Numbered from the stretch's first letter, positions 44,658 to 58,560 are shown. The stretch is 64,000 nucleotides of DNA from Hyperoplus lanceolatus (GCA_026929865.2 CM049402.1:26842501-26906500), one strand, 5' to 3'. Numbers and translations: made by a program. Notes: generated by a model from the sequence alone, not told the origin.

Positions 44658-46228
44658 CACTCAACACAAATATAAACACAACACTTTTGTTTTTGCTCCC
44701 ATTTTTCATGAGATGGACTTAACGATCTGAAATTCATTCCAGATACACAATATTACCATTTCTCTCAAACATTGTTCACAAATCTGTCTAAATGTGTGAT
44801 AGTGAGCACTTCTGCTTTGCTGAGATAATCCATCCCACCTCACAGGTGTGCCACATCAAGATGCTGATCTGACATCATGATTAGTGCACAGGTGTGCCTT
44901 AGACTGTCCACAATAAAAGGCCACCCTGAAATGTGCAGTTTTGTCTCACAGCAAAATGCCACACATGCCACAAGCATTGAGGGAGCATGCAATTGGCATG
45001 CTGACAGCAGGAATGTCAACCAGATCTGTTGCTCGTGCATTGAATGTTCATTTCTCCACCATAAGCCGTCTCCAAAGGCGTTTCAGAGAATATGGCAGTA
45101 CATCCAACCGGCCTCACAACCGCAGACCACGTGTAACCACACCAGCCCAGGACCTCCACATCCAGCAGGTTCACCTCCAAGATTATCTGAGACCAGCCAC
45201 TGAGACAGCTGCTGAAACAATTGGTTTGCATAACCAAACAATTTCTGAACAAACTGTCAGAAACCGTCTCAGGGAAGCTCAACTGCATGCTCGTCGTCCT
45301 CATCGGGGTCTTGACCTGACTCCAGGTCGTCGCCGTAACAGACTTGAGTGGGCAAATGCTCACATTTGATGACGTCTGGCACGTTGGAGAGGTGTTCTCT
45401 TCACGGATGAATCTCGGTTTACATTGTTCAGGGCAGATGGCAGACAGCGTGTGTGGCGTTGTGTGGGTGAGCGCTTTGCTGATGTCAATGTTGTGGATCG
45501 AGTGGCCCATGGTGGTGGTGGGGTTATAGTATGGGCAGGCATCTGTTATGGACGAAGAACACAGGTGCATTTTATTGATGGCATTTTGAATGCACAGAGA
45601 TACCGTGATGAGATCCTGAGGCCCATTGTTGTGCCATACATCCATGAACATCACCTCACGTTTTAGTAAGATAATGCACGGCCCCATAGCATACTCACCG
45701 GACATGTCACCCATTGAGCATGTTTGGGATGTCTTTGACCGGCGTATACGACAGCGTGCGCCACTTCCCACTAATATCCAGCAACTTCGCACAGCCATCG
45801 AAGAGGAGTGGACCAACAGTCCACATGCCACAATTGACAATCTGATAAACTCTATGCGAAGAAGATGTGTTGCACTGCATGAGGCAAATGGTGGTCACAT
45901 CAGATACTGACTGGTTCTGAGTCCCCAGACCCCCAATAAAGCAAAAAAATGCACATTTCAGAGTGACCTTTTATTTTGGACAGTCTAAGGCACACCTATG
46001 CACTAATCATGATGTCAGATCAGCATCTTGATGTGGCACACCTGTGAGGTGGGATGGATTATCTCAGCAAAAGCAGAAGTGCTCACTATCACACATTTAG
46101 ACAGATTTGTGAACAATGTTTGAGAGAAATGGTTATTGTGTATCTGGAATGAATTTTAGATCTTTAAGTCCATCTCATGAAAAATGAGAGCAAAAACAAA
46201 AGTGTTGCGTTTATATTTTTGTTGGGTG
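44658..46228 (+). mobile_element. Tc1-like transposon with ~280-bp terminal inverted repeats
   Basis: The element runs from CACTCAACACAAATATAAAC to the complement of CACCCAACAAAAATATAAAC, with TA on both sides (44656-44657 and 46229-46230). The inverted repeats are about 280 bp (44658-44937 against 45950-46228) with few differences. At 1571 bp it is near full length for Tc1. It is a different family from the elements at 33107 and 58021. The transposase inside is disabled. Confidence 0.94.
44956..45910 (+). pseudogene. Tc1-like transposase, broken by stops and a deletion
   Basis: The start ATG at 44956 opens MPHMPQALREHAIGML, followed by the paired-like helix-turn-helix (TRSVARALNVHFSTISRLQR) and a second DNA-binding segment to RNRLEWANAHI. 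Two adjacent TGA codons at 45367-45372 interrupt it, apparently from C-to-T and G-to-A changes at a usual CGA-TGG. The same frame resumes with VLFTDESRFTLFRADGRQRV (first catalytic Asp) and VIVWAGICYGRRTQVHF, then TAG-TAA before DNARPHS (second Asp). A deletion of roughly 60-80 bp shifts the frame before MSPIEHVWDVFDRRIRQR (catalytic third residue), which ends at NGGHIRY. All domains are identifiable, but no full protein is possible. Confidence 0.92.
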
Positions 46229-46604
46229 TATGTATGCATGTATGAATGTACATATAATATTATAGACATTGCCGTTTTTACATCAAAATGTCCCAGGAGT
46301 CAGATAAAGTGTCTTTGAATGAGACCCTGGATTCCTGCCAGCTCAAAGGCTGCTGTGCTGCTGTTGACCTATCCATGGAAGGGAAAACATCTTCCCACTA
46401 TAGATTACTGTATATATTCAGATGTTTACTTTGGTAAGTAGCAATGTCGTAAAAACACCACATTCATTCAAATATTACTTAAATGAAACACACATCAGTT
46501 GAACTGAAAGTAACAAAAGTAAAAGTACTTATACAGTCAGAATGGACTCTGAATCATGTAAATGGATCATCATTACTGATGCATAAATGCACTATCATCT
46601 TTTG
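46229..46604. other. Non-coding DNA
   Basis: Nothing recognised between the Tc1 element and the SINE. Confidence 0.5.
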
Positions 46605-46920
46605 GTAGGATGGCCTAGAGGAAGAGGGGCCGACCAGTAACCATGAGGTTAATGTTTCGATTCCCGGCACCGGACAGGAGGGTGTTATTTGTAAAACTAG
46701 TGGTGGCTGCTATTACATCTACAGTGCTGAACCTTCTCTCCCATTGTGTCCTTTAGCAAGACACTTAACCCCAAAACTGCTCAAGGGGCGCCTTACTATT
46801 GCAGACCCTCTCAAGTTACCCCTCCCAAGTGTGGTAAATTGAGACGGGATATGTGAAAAGGCAAATTTCAATGTGCCGTGTGACTAATAAAGATAACTTA
46901 ATAATAACACTAATAATGCT
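46605..46920 (+). mobile_element. tRNA-derived SINE (~300 bp)
   Basis: The head carries an A-box-like GGATGGCCTAGAGGAAGAGG and a B-box-like GTTTCGATTCCCGGC spaced as in a tRNA gene. The body includes TGTGTCCTTTAGCAAGACAC followed by TTAACCCC, a core common in fish SINEs. It ends in an AT-rich tail (CTAATAAAGATAAC and further AATAA units). It differs from the SINE family at 51000. Confidence 0.8.
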
Positions 46921-47292
46921 GCTCAATGTCCACTGGGTGTGTTCATCAAAATAACTTTATGAGGTTACAAAAAAAGTTGTAATGCAATTGTTTCCTTGTT
47001 GTGCTACCCCACAAAAAAATCACATATACAGGTTTAAAACTGCAATTTTTCATGAACACAAATCCAAAAGAAACAAAGCAACATTAGCATTAATTTGGTG
47101 TCTAGAACTAACTTATTAATGCAGCTTTAACTGCTGTAAATGCATAAAGTTACATCCAAACATTAGATTGTTATTTTTGTCAGTGAAGCCAGTTTTCTGT
47201 TGGTGGAATGTTAACGTACCCCATTTTTGGACACTTTTGATTCATCACTTCCTGTTATAAGAATATTGTTCCCTCCTCTCTCTTTTTTGGAT

Positions 47293-47294
<2 letters not shown>
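46921..47294. other. Non-coding DNA
   Basis: AT-rich with no recognisable feature; GAATGCAGCTTTAA-like AATGCAGCTTTAA at 47118-47130 may be a lone MITE end. Confidence 0.4.

Positions 47295-47357
<63 letters not shown>
47295..47357. repeat. (TG)n microsatellite, 63 bp
   Basis: Pure TG run followed by a G-rich stretch (47360-47400). Confidence 0.97.
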
Positions 47358-48639
<1,282 letters not shown>

Positions 48640-48736
48640 ATCTGGACCAGGGGTGGCCACTAGGTCGGTCGATCGCGAGGGTAGTGTGGGTCGATCGCGC
48701 GGCATTCTTAAAAAAAAAATAAAAAATAAAAAAATT

Positions 48737-48768
<32 letters not shown>

Positions 48769-48907
48769 ATGAAAGAGTGAACGAGCCGTGCGAGCATGCG
48801 CCGAAGTTCGGTGGAGGGAGAGAGGACACCACTTTCTAATTTGACATACAATACATATCAGTTTGTTAGCCAGTGTTCAGACAAACAGACCACCACATAT
48901 TCTAGTG

Positions 48908-49310
48908 CAGGGGTGTCCAAACTACGGCCCGCGGGCCCGCTTTTTATTGGCCCGTGGCACATTTTAAAAATATAATGTAATATAGCCCTTTTAATTTTTA
49001 AATAATTGAAATGCACTCATTATATTACAGAGAAATATGTCCCATAAAAGAAAAAGAGCAACAAGCCCATCCCAGAGGACCCTGCATAGTATTTTATTTT
49101 AAATTAATATTATTATGGAAAATCCATGTGTCTTTCTCCAATAGCTTCTAATTCATCTGACACAGTGTCTCCATTTTTTTTTCATGCAAAATTCTTAATT
49201 TCTCTATCAAAGTGCACCAGATTCATGCATTTCACTTTAAAAACTTAAAAAAATCTCCCGGGGGGGCATACCACCGGACCCCCCTTGGAGGGGCGGGATC
49301 TCGGCTGGCT
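48908..49310. mobile_element. Nested hAT-like fragment, one end only
   Basis: CAGGGGTGTCCAAACTACGG followed by CCCGCGGGCCCGC is the terminus of another hAT family widespread in vertebrates. The sequence continues through an AT-rich body to a GC-rich block (49255-49310, CCCGGGGGGGCATACCACCG). No matching right terminus was found, so the fragment is truncated. Confidence 0.65.
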
Positions 49311-49549
49311 ACTATTTTCACCCAGCTGGACATTGGACGCAATAGCAGAAAACACTGGGTGTATCAATGGTATTTAACAAGAGGGGGAATGTATCTGTTT
49401 TATGTGCAAGGAAAGTGTTTCCGTGAAGAAGGACTTTCACTTTTATTTAAGAAGTATTTTATTTATTGGAGACTTTGGTTGTATGCAGCAGTTTTTTCTT
49501 TTCTATACTGGAAAATACCTTTAGGCTGCAATTCTGCATGTTCCTCTTA

Positions 49550-49630
49550 ACTGAGAACCGTACCGTACAGAACAGAACCGTGACTTAAAAACTGAGGTAC
49601 GTACCGAACCGTGACTTTTGACCCCTAATA
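49550..49630. mobile_element. Second nested hAT-like end
   Basis: GAACCGTACCGTACAG and CCGAACCGTGACTTTTGACC, ending CCCCTA, resemble the right terminus of a fish non-autonomous element with ACCGTACC-rich ends. Only one end is present. Confidence 0.5.
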
Positions 49631-49710
49631 GTAGGTGGTAGCTCACTTTGACTTGGTCATTTTAAAAGTAGCTCACAAGCTGAAAAACGGTGGCCACCCC
49701 TGATCTGGAC

Positions 49711-50983
49711 AATGCAAGTTCATTGTAGCTGCTTCTGTAAACAAAGCAACTACTATGTTGCAGGTAGACACACACACCTAGTGGTACGGATGAAAGAGAT
49801 GGAACATAGCCAATGTAGTGTTAGCCGGTCAAGCTAATGGTCAAGTTATTATTCGAAAAAATAAAAAGTATAGTCTCCGATCTGTTGTTGTGTTTTGTTC
49901 TCAGTGTTAAGCATTTGCGAAATGTTCTGTGTTCATAGTTCAATCATGAGAGACTTCATGAACAAAAGGTTTAAGAAATAATAATTAATTTATTGAAATG
50001 TGGTGAAGGTATTAGAAGAGTCTTTGGCGATTAGACCCCATTGCCAAATCATCAGATGGGGGCATCGAAATCCTGGGCTGAGCAGAATATTGTTAATTGT
50101 TCTCATGTAGACAAACGGCTCTGCAGGATTTAACTGAATGTGTTCTTACAACGTGTCAAAAAGTTCCTTTACTTCCCCGTCATATGATATCCCAACACAT
50201 TGTTAATCACCTGTCTTCACATCCTCCACTCTGCCTGTCTCTCTTTTTTCCTCAAATGTGTCCTGTAACGATCTGTCTGCCATGTGGAATTCAACCAAAT
50301 CTGATGCAGAGGGGAAGTGTTCTAAAAAAAATCCTCTCTATCTCTCCCCTGCCATCTCCAACCATGTTTGAAAAGCATATCAAAGCTGATCTGAATACTC
50401 CTCAGATTGATACTTAAATCTTCCCAAATCATAGAAGGCTCAGGACAAGGAATTCTTTAATCCCCACCCACCCTCGGGGCCATAACTCACACTGCCATAA
50501 CAAACATCTTTTTCTCTTGCATTGCCTGTCTGTGACTCTCTATCCCCCCAGCTTATCTTTTCTGTCTCTGTGGATTTTCTTTGACATAATCAAATCTCCG
50601 TTGTTTCTCAGCAAGCATTTCCAGGATGACAGTGTGCTGGAGCGAGCGAAGATCAACAAAGGGTTTAGCAAAAAGTCTTCAAATCTTGATGTGATGTGAT
50701 GGCAAAGTGTGATAAGTGTAATATTGAGGGTTAACAAAAGGACACCGAATGTAATGAAACCCGCTGGACTACTTGCTAATAGAAAACTTTTTGGCTTGAC
50801 ATTTAAAACTACATGTGTTAGAACAGCAGCCACCCAGTTGTAGGGCTTAGGTGTATTTCAGACATGTGACATGCACACGTGCCTGATACAATTGCAAAGA
50901 GGGACTTCTTCTTGGTGTATTGATGGTTTTCAGGTTCCTAAGAAAAAAATACCTTTTATTTTTTTTAAACAACTGAGACTGAT
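49711..50983. other. Non-coding DNA
   Basis: Pyrimidine-rich around 50210-50260 and 50510-50570; no gene recognised. Confidence 0.5.
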
Positions 50984-51199
50984 AGGTGACATAGACTTTT
51001 ATTTTTTTAAGATATGTTTTGGCATTTTTATGCTTTATTGATAGTGCAGAGAGAGGGAGGTGAAATGGGGCAGAGAGGGGAGTGACATGCAGAGAACGAC
51101 CGCGGGCGGGAATCAAACCCGGGTATGCTGCTGGTCCCGGCCCTGGGGCGGGACGCCCTACCAACTGAGCTAAGGGCACCCCCAGGTGACATAGTCTTT
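50984..51199 (-). mobile_element. tRNA-derived SINE with 16-bp target duplication
   Basis: On the minus strand the head carries a near-perfect A box (TTAGCTCAGTTGGTAGGGC) and B box (GGGTTTGATTCCC). The body is GGTCGTTCTCTGCATGTC followed by CTCTGCCCCATTTC, ending in ATCAATAAAGCATAAAAATG. The body (51000-51183) is flanked by AGGTGACATAGACTTT at 50984-50999 and AGGTGACATAGTCTTT at 51184-51199, a 16-bp target duplication with one mismatch. The intact promoter boxes make this the youngest-looking SINE here. Confidence 0.92.
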
Positions 51200-54052
51200 A
51201 AAGCAATTGGCTGCCCCAAACCGACTCACATATTCGAAACCAAATTCCTTGCAAGTGGTTGTGGAAAACAGAGTGGACTATGAAGGTCATCTTGCAGACT
51301 GACATTTCCTTCCCCAGAGTCATGTCGCTAGTGTGTAAATCTTTACACAGGCTGTTTGTTATAGATCATCCAAAAGACAGCACATGGCGCTCCCTTACTA
51401 ATGACCTCTTAATTAAGGTCCTGCAAATAAGCACTGTCCCCATAATGACTGCAGCTTGACATGTGAAACAACATCCCATGACCCACCAAGTCCAAGGTAA
51501 TTCATGGTTACCATTACCAACATGATTGTCTAGCCGTAAAGTAGTTGCATTAGTCTAAACTTTACCAAACCATAACCAGGGAGATGGCAGTTCTGAAAAC
51601 ACTGAGTTGTTACTTAACACCATTCAAAACAACAATTTCCGTTTTCGTTTTAAATCCGCCCCTCTTATCCCACTATACCAATGGCATTCTTACAATCCAG
51701 TTCCAGTCATGATTATTTAATAAATGTAGGAGCGAATTAACTATAGATATACTAAAGAGCAGTTATAGTTACACAGAAGCGTAAGAGTTGATATGTGGCA
51801 AATGGTCAAACTGCTGGAGTCTATGTTAGTCTCATCTGTCCTCTATCGGACTCATACACAACAGGGTTAATGCTGCAACGTTCAGACACACAAGGGGAGA
51901 TATACAAAAAGCATGCCACTTCTCTGACATACCGCGCATGTGCAATGTTGAACTGTGTGTTCTGTGTGCCAGGTGTACATCATTAAAACATAAAAGTCAG
52001 GTGTTTATGATAGAAACACAAACATAGTCAACTGTTTAGTAGGTTTTGATAAGAATCTCGGAAGCATTTCAAAGGTTTGGCCTGCAAGAACTATACAGGT
52101 TTTTGTTTTATTTTTTGTATAAAGCTCATACGGGTGGAACACACAGTAACGTAATACTCCTGGGTGGACTGTATGCATACCTTGAATGCCACATTTTGTT
52201 TTGCGTATGGATTTTTAAAAGCATATGGGGTGGTGTTTAGTTTTTACATCTGGCTATAAAAAGACACTTTCTCGACTTCCCGGGGCCCGCTGACAAGTTG
52301 ACTCGGAGCATGAGAAAGAGACGAGGAGTTTGCATTATTCCTTTTAATCTGAGTTTATAGGGAGGGGGCTGGAGGGAGTGCGAGAGCGGGAGGAGAAGAG
52401 AATGAGCCAACAACAAAGAGAGAAAATGACTGAGGGAAGAAAAGACGAGGAGAGACAAAACAAGAGAATAACAAAGGAGAGTGAAATACTTAACAGTGCT
52501 CAATTGAGTAGGAGAAAAACTCCAATTTGATGGCATTCATACTTCAGAAGAGACACACAGTGCAATATACTTAAAGTACACACCATTGTATCATCTGCAT
52601 ATAATTTGTTCCTCTTTAGACCTACTTGGTGGTTTATTTTGTATCTTTTATTTAGTAGATGAAAGTACTGTGTTTTTGACTGTTGGGATAATATTGGAAC
52701 TGTGCTAAACACTGCTCATAAAATACCAGCACAATCAGCCAGGATCCCTCCCATACTTTTATCCTCCTCTCACTGATAAGAAGCATATTGATTCTACTTG
52801 TGAATTCCTTAGTTAAGCATTGATTGGTACAGAGAGGAGACTGACAAGCATGGATCAAATGACGGTCAAAGCGCCAGAGTGACAGAGGCGGCATCTGGCA
52901 GCACACGGTTTGAGGGGCAACAAACATGATGCCATTCTTGATCTGGCACTCTCTACTCTTCCTGTCTGCAGCTGTCACTTACAGCCAGCGGCAGCCGCAC
53001 TGATATAGTATTCACTGTTTATGTAAGTGCACATATCATTGGCTTGTGTTTCTAAATTCAAGTGCACTAAATATTTGAATGTGTTTTGGTCCCCCCAGTT
53101 AATTTACCCCAGTTATTTAAAAAAAAATTACCATGGCATGCAGTGTTTTTAAGGGCACCCCCTGTGCAGTTTAGTTATATGGCATGGCCTCTGCAGCCAA
53201 CCATTATACAGCATTGAGAATTGCATTCTCTCATCTGCCATAATATTTTGAGTTGGCCAAAAAGTGAACATTCGCCTCTCCCTACACCTGTTTAATTAAA
53301 ATCAAGTCACTTTTATTTTTTTATATTTTTTTGGAAGTCACATAATTCTTTCTGAGCTAACCGGCAAATAGGCAAACAGACAGGGCACCTTTAATGGAGA
53401 CATTAATTCCTCTTGCACTTGTGTTTCAATAATACATGTCTAATAACTTTATAATAATAGTGAGCTTGCCATGTCCACAACCTGATATAATCAAATCAAT
53501 CATCATCAATCACTGTTGACTTTCAATGAAAAATAATTAAATAAATAAATAAAAATGCCAACATTCCACAGCTGTGCCACTAGTGTTCCATTACTATGAG
53601 TTTGCACAAAGCAGCTGCATCTGGTGATTATTACAGTGGGTGGGGCCACAGGGACAGAGATCCTTTATTTATACACACAAATAAATTGTTGCCCTTCTTT
53701 ACTGTTGTGAGGTATGCCTGTTCAATGCACTATCCTCTCCATTCTATATATGAAGGAGCCTGGGTATTATAAGCACTCCTCAATGTAACAAGAGACATAG
53801 CATCACCAAAAAAATACCGCCTCACAAATGACCGGAGAGCATCATAAGCTTCCCAAAGATAAGATTCATTGATGTGCAGTATTGGATTGCATATAGTGCA
53901 CCAATTTGTACTCTTAACTACACTGCTCACAGCACCTTTCTCTTTGTATGTAAGCGGAAAAGAACCAAGCATAGCAAAAAGACTGGGTGCTAGCCTCCAG
54001 AAAAAGAGGAAAACACACTTTGCAACTGTTTCAAAATAGTCCTCCTATTAAT

Positions 54053-54055
<3 letters not shown>
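51200..54055. other. Non-coding DNA
   Basis: At 53149-53394 a segment runs from TTAAGGGCACC to GGGCACCTTTAA and could be a decayed TTAA MITE. The rest shows nothing recognisable. Confidence 0.45.

Positions 54056-54135
<80 letters not shown>
54056..54135. repeat. (CT)n microsatellite, 80 bp
   Basis: Forty uninterrupted CT units. Confidence 0.98.
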
Positions 54136-54140
<5 letters not shown>

Positions 54141-57046
54141 AAGGGGCTGCATCCAAGAGTCAGCTGTGTTTTAAACCAAGTAATTAAATGTGACAATCTG
54201 GCAACTTCGTCATTAGAAAATAGATGCTTCATATACTAACTGTGACATACCCGGTCCGACCTGCTGAGACCCCCTGTGGATGTGTTGTACTAGTTACTGT
54301 GTTTTCCTGAGTGTCCTTGAAGGTAGCAGAGGAAAGGGCTGGCGGCAGCGTGCCAGCTTCAGAGCACCTGAGCCCAGCACTCCCCTAGGAACAAGCCTAG
54401 CTCCTAGCGCTGCCCTTGCTCTCTCTAATGGACTCCTCCCCAGCTGGTGTCCTCATTGCTTTGCCTTTGTTTAACGTTTGTTTTGCCTTAGCTTTACACC
54501 AGCTGATCTCCATTAGCTCCACCCATCCACGTCATATCTGTTGACTGACTGACAATCTCCACATGTGTACACATCGAGTCTATTCCCATACATTAGTTGA
54601 TAGCAGGTCAATGAGGCCTACATGGCCATAAATGGCAACAAACAGTTAAAATGTTGGTATACTATACTAAACATTAAATACATTTTTACTAAAAAGCACA
54701 TTCATATTGAAACCTAAGTCCTACTTATCCATCCATAAAAATGTTTAACTAAAAAAATCTGCTTATCTAATTAAGCCTTAGTTCATCATGGTTTTGTAAA
54801 CAACGGACTATTCTAGTGGCGCGTTTGTGAAAAATGACAAAAATTGAGGGACTACATTCTCCAATGCAGGCTTGGACAGCGTACAGAATCAGAAAGGCTG
54901 TTTGCAATGTTCAGAGCCTCTGGAGATGTGTCCAGTCAATCAGCCAGTTTGACTGTGGCACAGCTCCATTCAGCGGCATGATGGCTCAGTGAAGCAGACC
55001 AGATAGGAGCGAGTCCCCGCGGACGGGCAGAGAAACACCACTGTCACTGCAATCATTCCAACAGTGTGAACTTGGCTTCAGCGACCGCAGCCTGGCCACA
55101 GGGGCACCCACTGGAGAGCAGGCTGGGGCAGTGGGGGGGGGGGTAGTTGTTGGAGGAAGTGTCTTGTGCCTTAGGAGATGCCATTCTGTGAGCAGCTGGT
55201 GCCCTGGCAGGATTAGATACAGAGGAGAAGCCACTCTGACAGGGAAAGATGGAGGGCATCAAACACCCACACAGTCATCCCTCCCCTCAAACTCCCCTCT
55301 CCCTTGCTTAGGGGAAACAATTTTAGAAAAAAAAACTGTGCCAGAGATAGCATTGACGCCCACTATGATGCCTACCCCAGGGCCCTCCAACCATCTGATA
55401 TTGACAAAAACACCCAGCTCTCACTGAGGAGCAGATTTCATGGAGATGCTCAGCAGTTGGCTCTGTAAATGCACACCAAGGGGAACATTCAGTGAATAAG
55501 AACCCCAAATACTATATGTTGGGACTGTTGATCTTCTAGGTTTAATCATCTGTTTCAGATATAAATTATGTTCCTCCAACATGAAGGGTTTAAATCACAC
55601 AAAAGCAACTGTACGTCAATTTTAATTATTAATCACCAAAGTTGAAATTAGGCAACTAAAACTACTTTGTTGGAATCGCAATTCACTGAAAATAAAAATA
55701 TCTTGTTGTCAGTTAAATACAGAAAGATGCAAATGTATATGGATACTGTCCTACATCCAAGCATATAGATATCATTAAATCACTTTTGCATCCAAAATCA
55801 ACTAATCCTGGCTTGCACACTTTGACCACTTCTGCTGCCAGTATTATGCTATGTGGCTAGGATGTTAATTAATTTATTAAATTACAGGACTCTATGTGAG
55901 GCAACCGGGTATGCTTTGCATATTTATTGCTCAGTCCACCTGAATGATGCTTACTGTAATTGTGTCAATACATTTACATCTTATTTGTTCGACACATGTT
56001 CTTGTATTTCTGAAACTTGTGTAAGGACTCACAGGCCAATTGGATGGAAATCTATGATTAGGCATGTTATTACTTTTTATGTAAATTCTGTAAAGTCACA
56101 AGTAGTCATAGTTGTCAAATAAAGACAAGTAAAAAAAAAAGTATTTTCCTCTGAAAAGTATGAGGAAAAAGTAAAGAACAAGTAACTCAAACTTCTACGG
56201 AATCACTTGGCTCTACATTGCTACTTTCCACCACGTGCTGTGGTGTCATCTAACGTCCGTCCACTGATGTGCACTTGATTCAATTCATATATGTGCTCAG
56301 GGAATGAAAATTATGATTTTCAACACACTATTTTATTTCATTTTGGACTTGGGGAAGATGTCTCAAGTCAGACCATGTGCAGGGGCTTAACACATTATTC
56401 ATTGGCAAATAAAAGTCAAGTTGCGAGTCAAGTCGAAAGTCGTCAGATTCATGACTCTATTCACTAACAGTCCATATATCTGTCCAGAACACAAAACAAC
56501 CCATTAACTGTAGTTCAAGCCGCTCATACAGTCGTCAGTTTTTAGTGAAATAGTTTTCATCAGCCTGTAAGGTAGTAAAAATCAGTCAATGTATAACATA
56601 GTTAATATGAATTTGATCAATGCTGGTGTACCAAGCTATTAAAAACTTTGTAAAATCCCTGCACATGCTCACCAGTTCATCAGACACATATGAGCAGTTT
56701 TCTTTGGACTTACAATAATGAGTGCTGCACTGGCTGAAATCCATCTAGATGCCATCCTTTTTGTTGATTACCACAATTTCACAGTTCATGTGAAAGTCAT
56801 CTAAAAACCAATTAAAAACAGGTTCACGCTACATTCCTCCTCATTTCCACAGATCACAGGGAACTGCCAGCAGAATTAAAAGGTAAGATCTGGTAATTAC
56901 CTCCGAACCGGCCCAAAAAATGTTCAGATCTATTATGTGATTCCTCTGCTGGGCTTATCGCACTGTGGGCCGATTAGCCAGCATAACCCAATGATGAAAA
57001 AATGAGGAAGAAGTAGCTAAACGGAGTGTAAAATAACAGAATACAG

Positions 57047-57049
<3 letters not shown>
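54136..57049. other. Non-coding DNA
   Basis: 54240-54560 is GC-rich relative to its neighbours and may be an old repeat. An 11-12 G run lies near 55132-55142. AAATAAAGACAAGTA followed by an A run near 56118-56142 looks like a retroelement tail. No gene recognised. Confidence 0.45.

Positions 57050-57136
<87 letters not shown>
57050..57136. repeat. (CA)n microsatellite, ~87 bp
   Basis: About 43 uninterrupted CA units. Confidence 0.98.
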
Positions 57137-57139
<3 letters not shown>

Positions 57140-58020
57140 TGTATCAAACTCCCTATTCCCACACCCAGTTTACTGGGCTTGATTGTGGATTCTGTGCATA
57201 AAATCTCCCTATAGGCACACACCTCCTACTGCTGGCAGCAACAGAAGGGATAGATAGAGATGAAAGAACAGATGGATGTGTGGTGAAATGAAAGGGGGGA
57301 AAGACTAGATGAAAGAGAGAGGGTCAAGTGTACGAGACGCAGCGACAGGTTTTCGTCATAACTTATTTTTGGTAGGATTAATAGCTTGTCACCTAGCAGC
57401 CCTGATGAGGCTGCTTTACACTGCTCATTTACAATAGATGATGGCACTTCATGGGTGAGGTGGTTCACATCTGTTGGGCACCAGAAGACAAAGGGACAGT
57501 AGGAAAACCACAGACTAAGATGAATGGATGGATTGGCACACTGACAAAAATAAAGAGGACCGTGTCAACTTCAACAATGATCTACCATACTTGAAGTTAG
57601 TGTTGTGCCATGTTTTCTTTTTCCTTGTGCAGTGAGGGATAATTAGCATTATCAAGTTCTGTGTTCAAGTCCACACTTATTCTCATTGAGTTAAACTTGG
57701 ACCTTGATTGTCTGGCAGTGAAGTAACCAGTTGGCCTTTTTTTCCTGGCAATTTTATCAAAATCAAAGATCTCACATGCCGCCAGTGTTATCATAACCAT
57801 ATCATCAAATAAGTTGTACCAAAATGTAAACTATATTTCCTTAAATTCACAACCCATAGCATTACATCATTTGCGCAGGAAACAAATGTTGCTACACGTT
57901 TTATTCATAGTAAAGTATAGTCAATAGAGCCAGAGTGTGCTAATGTGCTATGGAATCAGACGGGTATCAATATTAATGAATGCACAGAGAAGGGTTCACA
58001 CTTGTATTTTGTGATTTATA
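57137..58020. other. Non-coding DNA
   Basis: Nothing recognised before the Tc1-like element's TA at 58019-58020. Confidence 0.5.
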
Positions 58021-58244
58021 CAGTATCTCACAAAAGTGAGTACACCCCTCACATTTCTTCACAGTTTTCTTTATATCTTTCCATGGGACAACACTGAATA
58101 AATGACACTTTGATACAATGTAAAGTAGTCAGTGTACAGCTTGTATAACAGTGTAAATTTCCTGTCCCCTCAAAATAACTCGACACACAGCCATTAATGT
58201 CTAAACTGCTGGCAACAAAAGTGAGTACACCCCTTAGAAAAAAT

Positions 58245-58560
58245 TTACAAATTGGGCCCAAAGTGTAAATATTTTGTGTGGCCACCATTATTTTCCAGCA
58301 CTGCCTTAACCCTCTTGGGCATGTAGTTCACTAGAGCTTCACAGGTTGCAACTGGAACCCTCTTCCACCCATTTATGACAGCATCACAGAGCTGGTGGAT
58401 ATTAAAGACCTTGCGCTCCTCCACCTTCCGTTTGAGGATGCCCCAAAGATGCTCAATAGGGTTTAGGTCTGGAGACAGGCTTGGCCAGGCCATAACCTTT
58501 ACCCTCAGCTTTTTAGCAAGCCACTGGTCGTCTTGGAGGTGTGTTTGGGGTCGTTATCAT
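58245..58560 (-). pseudogene. Inverted duplicate of Tc1 transposase C-terminus (copy 2)
   Basis: The minus strand encodes MAWPSLSPDLNPIEHLWGIL through VKAVLENNGGHTKY, with read-through to LHFGPNL because the usual stop codon has changed. It is the counterpart of the plus-strand segment at 34190-34498 in copy 1. Confidence 0.9.

Larger units (their letters stand above)
48648..49702. mobile_element. hAT element with perfect 8-bp target duplication (1055 bp)
   Basis: ATCTGGAC occurs at 48640-48647 and 49703-49710, directly outside inverted ends CAGGGGTGGCCAC and its complement GTGGCCACCCCTG. An 8-bp duplication and CAGGGGTGGCCA ends are diagnostic of hAT. The interior has no transposase frame. 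Near the left end is a duplicated GTCGATCGCG motif, then an A-rich (48710-48734) and T-rich (48736-48765) pair able to form a hairpin. Further inside are fragments of other hAT-like elements. Confidence 0.93.

Noticed and set aside
44658..46228. Treating the 142-codon frame at 44941 as a functional DNA-binding protein
   Set aside because: It is the N-terminal half of a Tc1-like transposase cut by paired stop codons inside a recognisable element; domestication would need conservation evidence.
51000..51183. Genuine tRNA gene on the minus strand
   Set aside because: A and B boxes are good, but they sit at the head of a SINE with body, tail and target duplication, and no cloverleaf-closing 3' acceptor was seen.
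53149..53394. TTAA-bounded MITE
   Set aside because: The candidate ends agree at only a few positions, so no bounded element is claimed.
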